Origin: an uncultured Spongiibacteraceae bacterium
Lineage (GTDB): Bacteria > Pseudomonadota > Gammaproteobacteria > Pseudomonadales > CAMLJR01
Assembly (NCBI GenBank): GCA_946480345.1
Contig: CAMLJR010000092.1
Location: 1 to 11,405, forward strand
DNA length: 11,405 bases
Direction of reading: 5' to 3'
Shown: piece by piece, positions 1 to 6,517 of the stretch
Numbering within the stretch: the stretch's first letter is position 1
How the letters are laid out: the number at the start of each line of letters is the position of its first letter
Made by a program: the position numbers and the translations under genes
The notes under the pieces: model-generated
Told to the model about the DNA's origin: nothing
Databases searched by the model: none
What the model saw: only the letters and a program-made list of their open reading frames with translations

Positions 1-2360
1 GTTGTTTCTGTAATCTCGAGTTCAAGCAATGCAGGATCGATATCGTGCTTGCGCAGCAGGTGTTCGACGCGATCGAAACAATCCCGGTTAATCAGGTTGC
101 GCGTCGAGAGGTTCACCGCAATCGAGTAGCGCATGCCGCGATCAAGCCATTTCCGCAGCTGCGCCAGTGCGATATCCAACACTGCGGAGGTGAGTGAGTG
201 AATGACATCGGTGACTTCGGTGAGCGGGACGAAATCAATCGGCGACAACAGTCCGCGCGTCGGATGCTGCCAGCGCACCAGCGCTTCAAAACCATCGACA
301 CAGTCGCTGGCGAGATCGAGCTTCGGTTGATAGTGCAGGACTATCTGATCGCGCAGTACGCCGGCCCGCAGTTCCTGCATGATGGCCAGCCGCTGCAACG
401 AATGATCGTGAGCAGAGCGATCATAAAAAGCGATTCGTGTACCCGTGCGCTTGGCCTCGTACATCGCCACATCGGCAAAGCGCAGCAGATCGTGACCATC
501 GACACCATCTTGGGGATATACCGCGATGCCGATGCTGCCGCCAATTTCCAGCCGTAGATTGTCAATCTGAAACGGTCGACGCAGGGCCCGCAGTAATCTC
601 AGGGCAGTGCGCGATAATTCCGTTGGGTTTTCGTTGCGAACCAGGATGGCAAATTCATCGCCGCCGAGGCGACAGAAAAAATTGTTCTCGGGGTTGAGTA
701 GGCGCAGCAAGCGCCGGCTTAATTCGATCAATAATTTGTCGCCCATGTGGTGACCGAGTGCGTCGTTGATCTCCTTGAAACGATCAAGGTCGAGCAACAG
801 CAGACCTCCATATGGCCCCAGCCGCACGAGTTCGCGCTGTAACGCAAATCGATTGGGCAACGCGGTTAGCGAGTCCTCGGTGGCCTGCCGATCCGAGCGT
901 GCAATCGCCAGCGCATTGGCGAATGCCATAGCAATGACTTTGGCTAATGCTGCGAAATCCTTCTGCGTAGCTTCGTCAAACTCGACGCGAACTGGATATT
1001 CGAGCGAAATCACGCCGATACGTTGCTGCTCTTCGCACAACCACATCACCGCCAGCGATTTCGTACCGTGCTTCAGCAGCTCATCAAGCGTCCGAGTGTT
1101 TATCGGTAACGTCGTCACATCGCTCCAACCGGAAAAATCGGTTGGCACCGTCCCAATTTCTTCGAGCGACCATTTGAAAGTTTGATTTAAAGCGCTGGGA
1201 GCCGGCAGCATCCCAAGCGGATCGTTGTAACCGATCAGGCAAGCTGTCTGAGTGTCCTCGTCATAGCGGTGGAACGTCACCACCGAAATACCGGTGTGCT
1301 CGGTGTGTTCGGCCAGAATCGAGACCGTCTCCTGCGCGACGCCAGCGACATCGCGTTTGCCGTAGAGGCGCTCCGCTGCTTTGTGGATGCGGGCCAAGCG
1401 CTGATGGCTTTCTGCCAGTTCGCGCTCTGCGCGCTGGCGCTCGCTAATGTCGCGCAACGTCGACAACAAGTGCGGTTCGCCATCGAGGGTAATACCGATC
1501 AGCGCAACTTCGGCATCGAATGGCGTGCCGTCGTAACGTAAATGACGCCACTCGAACAGCTGACGTTCGCCGGCGAAAGCGGCGCCGATTTTCTGCAGTG
1601 CCTTCTCCACCGATGGCTGGCCATCGGGTTGTAGATCGGGTGAAAACCGGTAGGGAACGCAGTTCAGAATCTGCTCTCGCGTACAGCCGAACATCGACAG
1701 CGCACGATCGTTGCAATCGACATATCGCGAGCCGCGGATCAGAAAAATTGCATCGGAGTAATTCTCGAACAGCATCCGATAGCGATGCTCGTGTTCGAAC
1801 GCCGCCCGCTGCCGCATGATGTTGTTGAAGGTTCCGAGCACACCGCTCGGCAACTTATCTCTATCGAACAATGTCGCCCAACGACACGCCACCCAGACCA
1901 CGGTTTTCTCAGGCGTAATCAGACGGCACTCGAAATCGGCAGACTCGTGCAGCGCGGCGACGCTGCGCAGATGCTCACGTAACGCGTCGCGATCGTCGGG
2001 ATGAATAGACTTAAACCATCCGGCGCCCCTAACGTCGAGCTCGCCCACCCCCGCCATCGACAGCCAGCAAGGATTTGCATCCAGACAGTTAAAGTCCCCA
2101 TCCAGCTTGACGATACCGATCGGCAGGTGGTCGGAAACGAAACGCAATTCGTGGCGGCCATACTGCACGTAGTCGTATGTGATCAGCTGACTTACCAGAT
2201 CGGCGACCGACGTAGCAAACCAGATTTCGTCCTGCGTCCACTCGCGCGGCTCGCCGACATGACCGACATTGAGTACACCCCATTGTTTATCGGCGACAAA
2301 AATGGCGCAGTCCATCAGCGCATCGAGAACCCACCCTTTCGAATTTTCGAATTCGTGCAT
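1..2360 (-). CDS. PAS-PAS-GAF-GGDEF-EAL cyclic-di-GMP protein (main open part, 3' end off the left edge)
   Basis: Predicted cytoplasmic sensor that makes and/or breaks cyclic-di-GMP. The minus frame is open from the TGA at 2442 to the window edge; I read every codon and found no other stop. Numbering from the likely original ATG at 2714, the order is: end of a GAF domain (to about residue 175), PAS (about 185-300, with IHPDDRDAL), PAS (about 310-430, ending RDISERQ), GAF (about 445-605), GGDEF (about 615-755, DSLTALPNRF and RLGGDEF), EAL (from about 770). The EAL motifs EALVRW, VNLS and LELEITET are present; the rest lies outside the window. The GGDEF lacks the RxxD inhibitory site five residues upstream (the sequence there is PENNFFCRL). 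No membrane segment is visible. The start is uncertain: ATG 2358-2360 is the first ATG after the stop but has no clear ribosome binding site, and GTG 2376-2378 is an alternative. The true start may be 2714 if the TGA is read through or is a sequencing error. Confidence 0.85.
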   Translation of the reverse strand, partial: MHEFENSKGWVLDALMDCAIFVADKQWGVLNVGHVGEPREWTQDEIWFATSVADLVSQLITYDYVQYGRHELRFVSDHLPIGIVKLDGDFNCLDANPCWLSMAGVGELDVRGAGWFKSIHPDDRDALREHLRSVAALHESADFECRLITPEKTVVWVACRWATLFDRDKLPSGVLGTFNNIMRQRAAFEHEHRYRMLFENYSDAIFLIRGSRYVDCNDRALSMFGCTREQILNCVPYRFSPDLQPDGQPSVEKALQKIGAAFAGERQLFEWRHLRYDGTPFDAEVALIGITLDGEPHLLSTLRDISERQRAERELAESHQRLARIHKAAERLYGKRDVAGVAQETVSILAEHTEHTGISVVTFHRYDEDTQTACLIGYNDPLGMLPAPSALNQTFKWSLEEIGTVPTDFSGWSDVTTLPINTRTLDELLKHGTKSLAVMWLCEEQQRIGVISLEYPVRVEFDEATQKDFAALAKVIAMAFANALAIARSDRQATEDSLTALPNRFALQRELVRLGPYGGLLLLDLDRFKEINDALGHHMGDKLLIELSRRLLRLLNPENNFFCRLGGDEFAILVRNENPTELSRTALRLLRALRRPFQIDNLRLEIGGSIGIAVYPQDGVDGHDLLRFADVAMYEAKRTGTRIAFYDRSAHDHSLQRLAIMQELRAGVLRDQIVLHYQPKLDLASDCVDGFEALVRWQHPTRGLLSPIDFVPLTEVTDVIHSLTSAVLDIALAQLRKWLDRGMRYSIAVNLSTRNLINRDCFDRVEHLLRKHDIDPALLELEITET

Positions 2361-2441
2361 CCATGAGCAAGTCGACACATCCGTCGCCGCATCAAAACGG
2401 CCGGCTTCGAGTGCCGCGAAACGCAGCGGATAATCGCGACG

Positions 2442-2444
2442 TCA
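2442..2444 (-). other. In-frame TGA codon splitting the sensory cyclic-di-GMP gene
   Basis: Read on the minus strand the context is CTG TGA CGT CGC. It is the only stop in about 900 codons of that frame, and domain homology continues directly on both sides. The base after TGA is C, which is known to favour leaky termination. It may be a real nonsense mutation, a sequencing or assembly error, or a readthrough site. Confidence 0.85.
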
Positions 2445-2714
2445 CAGCTCGAGCCCGTGTTCGAACCGATCCAATGCCGAATCGAAATGAACGCGTTGAG
2501 TAATCGCATCGCGAGCGTCGCTGAAACACCAGATGCTTGACTGTTGGGTTGCGAGGGTTTTCGTTAGGGCGGCGACTATTTTGCGCAAGGCTTCGTCGAG
2601 GTCGCGCTGCCATAGCTGGGGATCTCGTACGAGTTTCAGGTACTCGTCGACAAAGCATGTGGTCAATCGTCCTGGATGAATATGCGCTCCATCGTGACTC
2701 GGATGATGGGACAT
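2442..2714 (-). pseudogene. N-terminal GAF fragment of the same protein, ended by an in-frame TGA
   Basis: This 90-residue reading frame starts at ATG 2712-2714 (MSHHPSHDG) and ends at TGA 2442-2444. It is in the same frame as the long GAF-PAS-PAS-GAF-GGDEF-EAL frame downstream. Its second half (LDEALRKIV, SSIWCF, FEHGLEL) is the first part of a GAF domain. The frame after the stop (RRDYPLRFAALEAGR, then VLDAL, GHVGEPREWT) continues the same domain without a gap. From memory of this GAF family, GLEL is normally followed by a few residues and then DYPxxFAAL, so the stop takes the place of one ordinary residue. The simplest reading is a gene broken by a single-base nonsense change. Upstream, a GGGTAG tract is at best a weak ribosome binding site. 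A longer frame from TTG at 2822 exists but would add 36 residues with no domain features. Confidence 0.7.
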
Positions 2715-2897
2715 TTCGCTACCCGTTATTTTATCGTTATGGGTGAACGTGGAACTGGACGCGCCGATGTCGATAAACGCACAGCAGTACAAAACGGTAG
2801 GACTTGTTAAGTGGTTGCGCAACTATATTCGTTGTCGCTTACAGTATGTGCCGCCAAATCCAGCGACAATCTGTCGTCGATCCTAGAGCATCACTGT
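2715..2897. promoter_or_regulatory. Divergent intergenic region between the sensory gene and pdxJ
   Basis: These 183 bases should hold promoters for both genes, which point away from each other. I see a perfect 10-base palindrome GTTGCGCAAC at 2814-2823, directly followed by the AT-rich TATATT at 2824-2829. TATATT could be a plus-strand -10 box, but the nearest -35-like element (TTGTTA, 2804-2809) is only 14 bases away, which is too short for a standard sigma-70 promoter. No promoter can be assigned with confidence. Confidence 0.35.
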
Positions 2898-3668
2898 ATG
2901 ACCACTGCGCTTAGCATCAACCTGAACAAGATCGCGTTAATTCGCAATTCGCGCGATACGGACTTTCCGAGGGTCACTACGCACGCCCAGATGTGCATCG
3001 ACGCCGGCGCCGACGGTATTACCGTTCACCCTCGTCCCGATCAACGTCATATCCGCTATGACGATTGCATCGAGTTGGCGAAGATGCTGACGGTCGAATT
3101 CAATATCGAAGGCAATCCGTTCGCGCCCGCGATGCGCAGCAACCGCACCGGCGTCAGCGACTACCCGGGCTTCATGGCGATCGCGGAACAATTGAGGCCA
3201 GCGCAATGCACGCTGGTGCCCGACAGCGACGATCAGCTCACCTCGGATCATGGCTTCGATCTCACCCGCAGCGGCGACAAGCTCGCCCCGATCATCGCGC
3301 AACTGCAACGCTGGGGCATTCGCGTCAGCCTGTTCATGGATCCAGAACCGGCACAGATCGAACTTGCCAAACAAGTCGGTGCCGACCGCATCGAGCTGTA
3401 TACCGGACCCTACGCGCAGGCGTTTGCGACGGGCGACGATCTCGACTCAGTGTTCGCCCGTTTTTACCGGGCTGCGGAAAAAGCCGCCGAGCTGGGGCTG
3501 GGATTGAATGCCGGACACGATCTGAATCTGCATAACCTGTCGCGCTTCGCGACCGTGCCCGATCTGCTGGAAGTTTCGATCGGCCACGCATTTACCGTGG
3601 ACGCGATCGAATTGGGACTGGCGAATGCGGTACGAGCCTATCAGCGCTGCCTGGGAAAAAACGTATAA
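2898..3668 (+). CDS. pdxJ: Pyridoxine 5'-phosphate synthase (PdxJ)
   Basis: Makes pyridoxine 5'-phosphate from 1-deoxy-D-xylulose 5-phosphate and 3-amino-1-hydroxyacetone phosphate, the ring-closing step of DXP-dependent vitamin B6 synthesis; cytoplasmic TIM barrel. The 256-residue product has the family motifs in order: INLNKIALIRNSR (residues 7-19), ITVHPRPDQRHI (41-52, with His44, Arg46 and His51), EFNIEGNP (67-74), LVPDS (106-110), RIELYTGPYA (164-173), NAGHDLNLHN (204-213, His207) and SIGHAF (227-232). Length is slightly above the roughly 240 usual. Start ATG 2898 puts the first strand at the proper distance from the N-terminus; an in-frame GTG at 2811 would add 29 unrelated residues. 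Only a weak AGAG lies upstream as ribosome binding site. The gene stands alone rather than beside recO or acpS, its usual neighbours in gammaproteobacteria, and its sequence resembles the Bacteroidetes-like subtype. It is convergent with the esterase gene, 19 bases away. Confidence 0.92.
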   Translation: MTTALSINLNKIALIRNSRDTDFPRVTTHAQMCIDAGADGITVHPRPDQRHIRYDDCIELAKMLTVEFNIEGNPFAPAMRSNRTGVSDYPGFMAIAEQLRPAQCTLVPDSDDQLTSDHGFDLTRSGDKLAPIIAQLQRWGIRVSLFMDPEPAQIELAKQVGADRIELYTGPYAQAFATGDDLDSVFARFYRAAEKAAELGLGLNAGHDLNLHNLSRFATVPDLLEVSIGHAFTVDAIELGLANAVRAYQRCLGKNV

Positions 3669-3687
3669 CGTTACGCGCCATCCAGTT

Positions 3688-4650
3688 TCAAACCGCGCCG
3701 CTCAGTCTTAGACCGCGCTGCAAAGCGTCGAGCATTTCGCGACCCTGGCGTTGGCTGACTGCGGCAGTCATCGCCAATGCAGAACCGTGGAAGGTGCCGG
3801 GAAACGTATGCAGCTCCACCGGAACACCCGCTTCCATTAAACGCAACGCATAGAGTACGTCTTCATCGCGCAATGGATCGAACTCCATCGCCGTTATGTA
3901 GGCTGGCGGCAAATTGCGCAATTCATCGACCGCAGCGCGCGCGGGTGCCGCGTATATCGGCACATCGGCACCGCCGGGCTGATAATCCGCGCCCAGATAA
4001 TGCTTCCAACTGAGTGCCGCACTCGGACGGTTCCACAGTGGCGTATCGATGAACTCGCGCATGCTGGTTGTTTGCAGACGATCATCGAGTTCGGGCATGC
4101 CGAGCAATTGAAAACACAGTTTCGGACCGTTGCGATCGCGCGCCAGCAATGTCAGCGCCGCGCTCAACCCACCGCCGGCGCTCTGCCCGGATACACCGAT
4201 GCGCGCGCGATCCACGCCGAGTACAGCCGCTTGCTCGTAAAACCATGTCAGCGCCGCGTAACAATCCTCAAGGCCCGCCGGATAAGGGTTTTCGGGAGCC
4301 AGCCGGTAATCGACCGATACCACCACCGCTTTCAGCTCGCGCGCGATCATCGCAGCGCTGAAGTGCTCGGTATCGAGCGAGCCAACGGTGAAACCGCCGC
4401 CGTGGATGTACAAAAGCCCCGCGGTTTGCGCAATCTGCTCGGGCTTATAAATACGCACTTTCACTGCTGGCGCGTGCGTCGGCCCCGGAATCATTTTTTC
4501 TTCGACGCTGAGACCGGTGAGATCGATATGCGGAGCCATTGCAGCAGTCATGATCTCGAGACCCGCACGGCCGGCGACGGGATCATCGACAACTTCATTG
4601 GGTATCGATGCGGCGAAATCGGCGAGCTCCGGATCAAAACGATACTTCAT
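3688..4650 (-). CDS. HSL-family alpha/beta-hydrolase (esterase/lipase)
   Basis: Predicted carboxylesterase of the hormone-sensitive lipase family, hydrolysing a short- to medium-chain or cyclic ester; substrate unknown. The 320-residue protein shows the family hallmarks: oxyanion-hole motif HGGGF (residues 83-87), SVDYRLAPE (112-120), nucleophile elbow GQSAGG (155-160, Ser157), acid EFDPLRDE (Asp258) and FPGTFHG with His288. The catalytic triad is complete. The family usually has GDSAGG; Gln replaces Asp at 156. No signal peptide is visible, so it is probably cytoplasmic. The start at ATG 4648-4650 is supported by AAAGGA eight bases upstream. It follows the dehydrogenase gene by 31 bases on the same strand, so the two are likely co-transcribed. 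A dehydrogenase plus esterase pair fits a catabolic route in which an alcohol or ketone and an ester or lactone are successive intermediates, but nothing here names the compound. Confidence 0.9.
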   Translation of the reverse strand: MKYRFDPELADFAASIPNEVVDDPVAGRAGLEIMTAAMAPHIDLTGLSVEEKMIPGPTHAPAVKVRIYKPEQIAQTAGLLYIHGGGFTVGSLDTEHFSAAMIARELKAVVVSVDYRLAPENPYPAGLEDCYAALTWFYEQAAVLGVDRARIGVSGQSAGGGLSAALTLLARDRNGPKLCFQLLGMPELDDRLQTTSMREFIDTPLWNRPSAALSWKHYLGADYQPGGADVPIYAAPARAAVDELRNLPPAYITAMEFDPLRDEDVLYALRLMEAGVPVELHTFPGTFHGSALAMTAAVSQRQGREMLDALQRGLRLSGAV

Positions 4651-4681
4651 GTCATTTATCCTTTTATTGGTTGTTGACGTA

Positions 4682-5437
4682 TCAGCCAGCGAGCTGACCG
4701 CCATCAATCGTGAATACGGCACCGGTGACATATTTCGCTTCGTCGGATGCGAGATAAGCAACCGATGCCGCGATTTCTTCCGGCTCGCACATATCACCCG
4801 TTTTCGGCGATAAACGCGTGATCAACGCGAAATCGACGCCTTCGGGAATGGGATTCGCAGCCTGCCCTGCTTTCACGCCACCGGGCGCGATCACATTACA
4901 ACGCACGCCGCGCGCCGCGTATTCAACGGCAATCGATTTGGTCAAACCGATCACTGCGGATTTAGCTGCGCAATATGCCGCGTTGTAGGCAATGCCGATC
5001 AAACCGGCCGCCGATGCAATATTGACGATGTTGCCTTTCGTTTTTTCCAGATGCGGTATCGCCTCACGCGAAATGAAAAACACGCTGTTCAAATTGATCG
5101 CAATCATGCGATTCCATGTGGCATCGCTGACCTCGGCGAAATGGTCCCACTTCTGAATACCCGCAACGTTGCAAACGATATCGAGCTTACCCAACGCGGT
5201 GGCTGCCTCGGCGACGATGCGCTTGCACGATTCGGCATCGCCCGCATCGAATGCCGCAGACAGCGCTTTCACGCCGAATTTATCGGCTATGGCGGCAGCG
5301 ACCTGCGCTGCGCCATCGGCATTAATATCGGCGAGAAATACGTCTGCACCCTCAGCGGCCAGACGTTCCGCCGTGGCTTTACCAATCCCCGCCGCTGCCC
5401 CTGTAATCAAAGCTGTTTTATTTTCGAAGCGTTGCAT
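4682..5437 (-). CDS. Classical short-chain dehydrogenase/reductase (SDR)
   Basis: NAD(P)-dependent oxidoreductase of 251 residues, the standard length for classical SDRs. Rossmann motif TGAAAGIG (residues 12-19); Asp37 at the end of beta-2 (LADIN) favours NAD(H) over NADP(H). NVAG (90-93) replaces the common NNAG. Catalytic Ser142 (NIASAAG), Tyr155 and Lys159 (YCAAK) are present, as is the C-terminal GAVFTIDGG (239-247). Start at ATG 5435-5437 follows GGAG by about seven bases and places TGxxxGIG at the normal distance; a longer in-frame extension to 5560 would run through the repeat region and is rejected. The gene is first in a likely two-gene operon with the esterase. Three 19-base direct repeats lie immediately upstream. 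The substrate cannot be told from the sequence; family resemblance is to general 3-oxoacyl/alcohol dehydrogenases. Confidence 0.92.
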   Translation of the reverse strand: MQRFENKTALITGAAAGIGKATAERLAAEGADVFLADINADGAAQVAAAIADKFGVKALSAAFDAGDAESCKRIVAEAATALGKLDIVCNVAGIQKWDHFAEVSDATWNRMIAINLNSVFFISREAIPHLEKTKGNIVNIASAAGLIGIAYNAAYCAAKSAVIGLTKSIAVEYAARGVRCNVIAPGGVKAGQAANPIPEGVDFALITRLSPKTGDMCEPEEIAASVAYLASDEAKYVTGAVFTIDGGQLAG

Positions 5438-5446
5438 GCCTATCTC

Positions 5447-5508
5447 CAAGCAAAGTAAGAACGGGCCGAGTAAAGTAGGTACGGGTTGTCGAGTAAAGTA
5501 GGAACGGG
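5447..5508. repeat. Three imperfect 19-base direct repeats upstream of the SDR gene
   Basis: The copies are 5447-5465, 5467-5485 and 5490-5508. Plus-strand unit: CGAGTAAAGTAGGAACGGG (third copy). The second copy differs at one base (18/19) and the first, closest to the gene, at three (16/19). Start-to-start spacings are 20 and 23 bases, roughly two helical turns. The copy next to the gene ends where the dehydrogenase's ribosome binding site (GGAG) begins, so the array forms the 5' leader. It could be an array of operator sites or the result of local tandem duplication. Confidence 0.85.
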
Positions 5509-5675
5509 ATTGCTGAAAAAATAACGCGGGTACTATCGAAGAAGTCAGGCGCACGAACAAGCGAACGACAGGGAAATTAAGGAACTGTAATAAAACTCAA
5601 TGGCGTCGGTTTCATCTCGGATAATCGGCCCCGATCCGCTAAGCGATATCGTTAGATGCTCTGGGCAGCCCCATC

Positions 5676-5688
5676 TTTTGTGACAAAA
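5676..5688. promoter_or_regulatory. 13-base palindrome TTTTGTGACAAAA, candidate operator
   Basis: This is a perfect odd palindrome with six-base arms (TTTTGT/ACAAAA) around a central G. Its nine-base core TTGTGACAA recurs at 5738-5746, 60 bases away centre to centre. It may bind a dimeric regulator; no regulator is identified. It is not a complete CRP site, because the second TCACA half is missing. Confidence 0.35.
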
Positions 5689-5737
5689 TGCTACTTGGCG
5701 ACGCAAGTTGGCGCAACAAACTGGAAATGTCTTGAAG

Positions 5738-5746
5738 TTGTGACAA
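5738..5746. promoter_or_regulatory. Second TTGTGACAA palindrome, candidate operator
   Basis: This repeats the core of the palindrome at 5676-5688. Between the two lies GTTG-GCG-CAAC at 5707-5717, which has the same TTGnnnCAA pattern. The regularity suggests a regulator binding site but could be chance. Confidence 0.3.
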
Positions 5747-5980
5747 TAATACCGCGCGGGCATATGAGATTAGGCGCTGATGAATTGGATTCACTGCAAC
5801 TATTTGGACTGCCCTGAGCGGCTCGCCAGAATTGCACGACCAACACATATCGCATTTCACCTCATGTTTCAGCCGCTTTTTGCACGTGTTGAAAGTGTGG
5901 TGTCGGCATACGGGCGTCGTTGCGGGCAGCTGATTTCGCGATTCGTCGCTGGTACGACGGTCGCGTCGTTTGAGACTAAG

Positions 5981-6517
5981 ATGCACACGAGTTTATTGCT
6001 ACGCGCTTTCTCGCCGCTCCTTGCGCTGTTAATGGCCATGCCTGCATGCGGTGAAGATTTATCGCGCGAATATCGCATCAAAGCCGCCTACTTATACAAC
6101 CTGAGCAAATTCATTGTGTGGCCCGGCGAAGAAACTCTTCCCAAAGATGTCCCCATTACAATTTGCGTGTACGGCTATAACCCCTTCGATAACTATCTCG
6201 ATAAATTGCGCGAGCGCCCGGTGCGCGGCCGCATGATTGCCATTCGCTATGTGCAGGAGCGGGAGTCCACCGATGACTGCCAGATGCTGTTCGTTTCGCA
6301 GCACAACACCGCCACACCCAAATTACTGAACGCCGCGCCACCCTATCCGCCGATACTCACCGTAAGCGACGACGAGGATTTCCTGACGCGCGGCGGGCTG
6401 GTGAGTCTGGTAACCGTTAGCAACAACGTTCAACTCGATATCAATCTCACTCGCGCCAAGCAGACCGGTTTTTCCGTCAGCGCCAACCTGCTTGAAATCG
6501 CGCATAGGATTCAGTGA
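5981..6517 (+). CDS. YfiR-family (DUF4154) periplasmic regulator
   Basis: Predicted periplasmic regulator. In Pseudomonas, YfiR binds and represses the periplasmic sensor domain of the diguanylate cyclase YfiN. The 178-residue product begins with a signal peptide (hydrophobic stretch about residues 4-20, then PACGEDLS), followed by the family's YRIKAAYLYNLSKFIVWP (31-48), ITICVYG (59-65), MLFVS (102-106), ILTVSDDEDFLTRGG (125-139) and the C-terminal LDINLTRAK-SGxxxSANLL-like segment (152-171). Cys62 and Cys100 sit where Pseudomonas YfiR forms its first disulfide; the second pair near its C-terminus is absent. Start ATG 5981 gives the signal peptide; the in-frame opening back to 5780 encodes no such feature. 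The stop TGA overlaps the ATG of the next gene by one base, so the two are translationally coupled. No yfiB-like lipoprotein gene is adjacent. A lipoprotein reading of MPAC is possible but the lipobox is poor. Confidence 0.88.
   Translation: MHTSLLLRAFSPLLALLMAMPACGEDLSREYRIKAAYLYNLSKFIVWPGEETLPKDVPITICVYGYNPFDNYLDKLRERPVRGRMIAIRYVQERESTDDCQMLFVSQHNTATPKLLNAAPPYPPILTVSDDEDFLTRGGLVSLVTVSNNVQLDINLTRAKQTGFSVSANLLEIAHRIQ

Larger units (their letters stand above)
5438..5980. promoter_or_regulatory. 543-base divergent intergenic region (dehydrogenase / YfiR operons)
   Basis: No convincing gene lies here: short frames on both strands match no family I know and lack supported starts. It must carry the leaders and probably the promoters of the dehydrogenase-esterase unit (minus) and the yfiR-GGDEF/EAL unit (plus). 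Visible structure: three 19-base direct repeats at 5447-5508; an ATCGG-CC-CCGAT inverted repeat at 5624-5635; the palindrome CGATATCG at 5644-5651; TTTTGT-G-ACAAAA at 5676-5688; GTTG-GCG-CAAC at 5707-5717; and TTGTGACAA at 5738-5746. I could not assign a sigma-70 promoter: TTGTGA at 5738 has only a weak partner about 19 bases on (TATGAG). Confidence 0.5.

Noticed and set aside
2442..2444. TGA as a selenocysteine codon
   Set aside because: The aligned position in GAF domains is not a cysteine or catalytic residue, and no SECIS-like hairpin is apparent just downstream.
2715..2822. TTG-started extension of the sensory protein
   Set aside because: It uses a rare start, adds no recognisable sequence and occupies the divergent promoter region.
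2811..2897. In-frame GTG extension of pdxJ
   Set aside because: The 29 added residues match nothing in PdxJ, and the family's first beta-strand starts a few residues after the ATG at 2898.
4000..4677. Long plus-strand frame of 225 codons
   Set aside because: It is antisense to the esterase, whose catalytic triad and family motifs are complete; the translation has no family resemblance.
5676..5690. CRP binding site
   Set aside because: A TGTGA half is present, but the matching TCACA half at the proper spacing is missing.
5780..5980. Longer N-terminus for the YfiR protein
   Set aside because: The signal peptide begins at ATG 5981; the 67 extra residues show no domain and would place the signal sequence internally.
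5545..5986. Small minus-strand frames in the long intergenic region
   Set aside because: They are short, lack ribosome binding sites and family matches, and one overlaps the start of yfiR.
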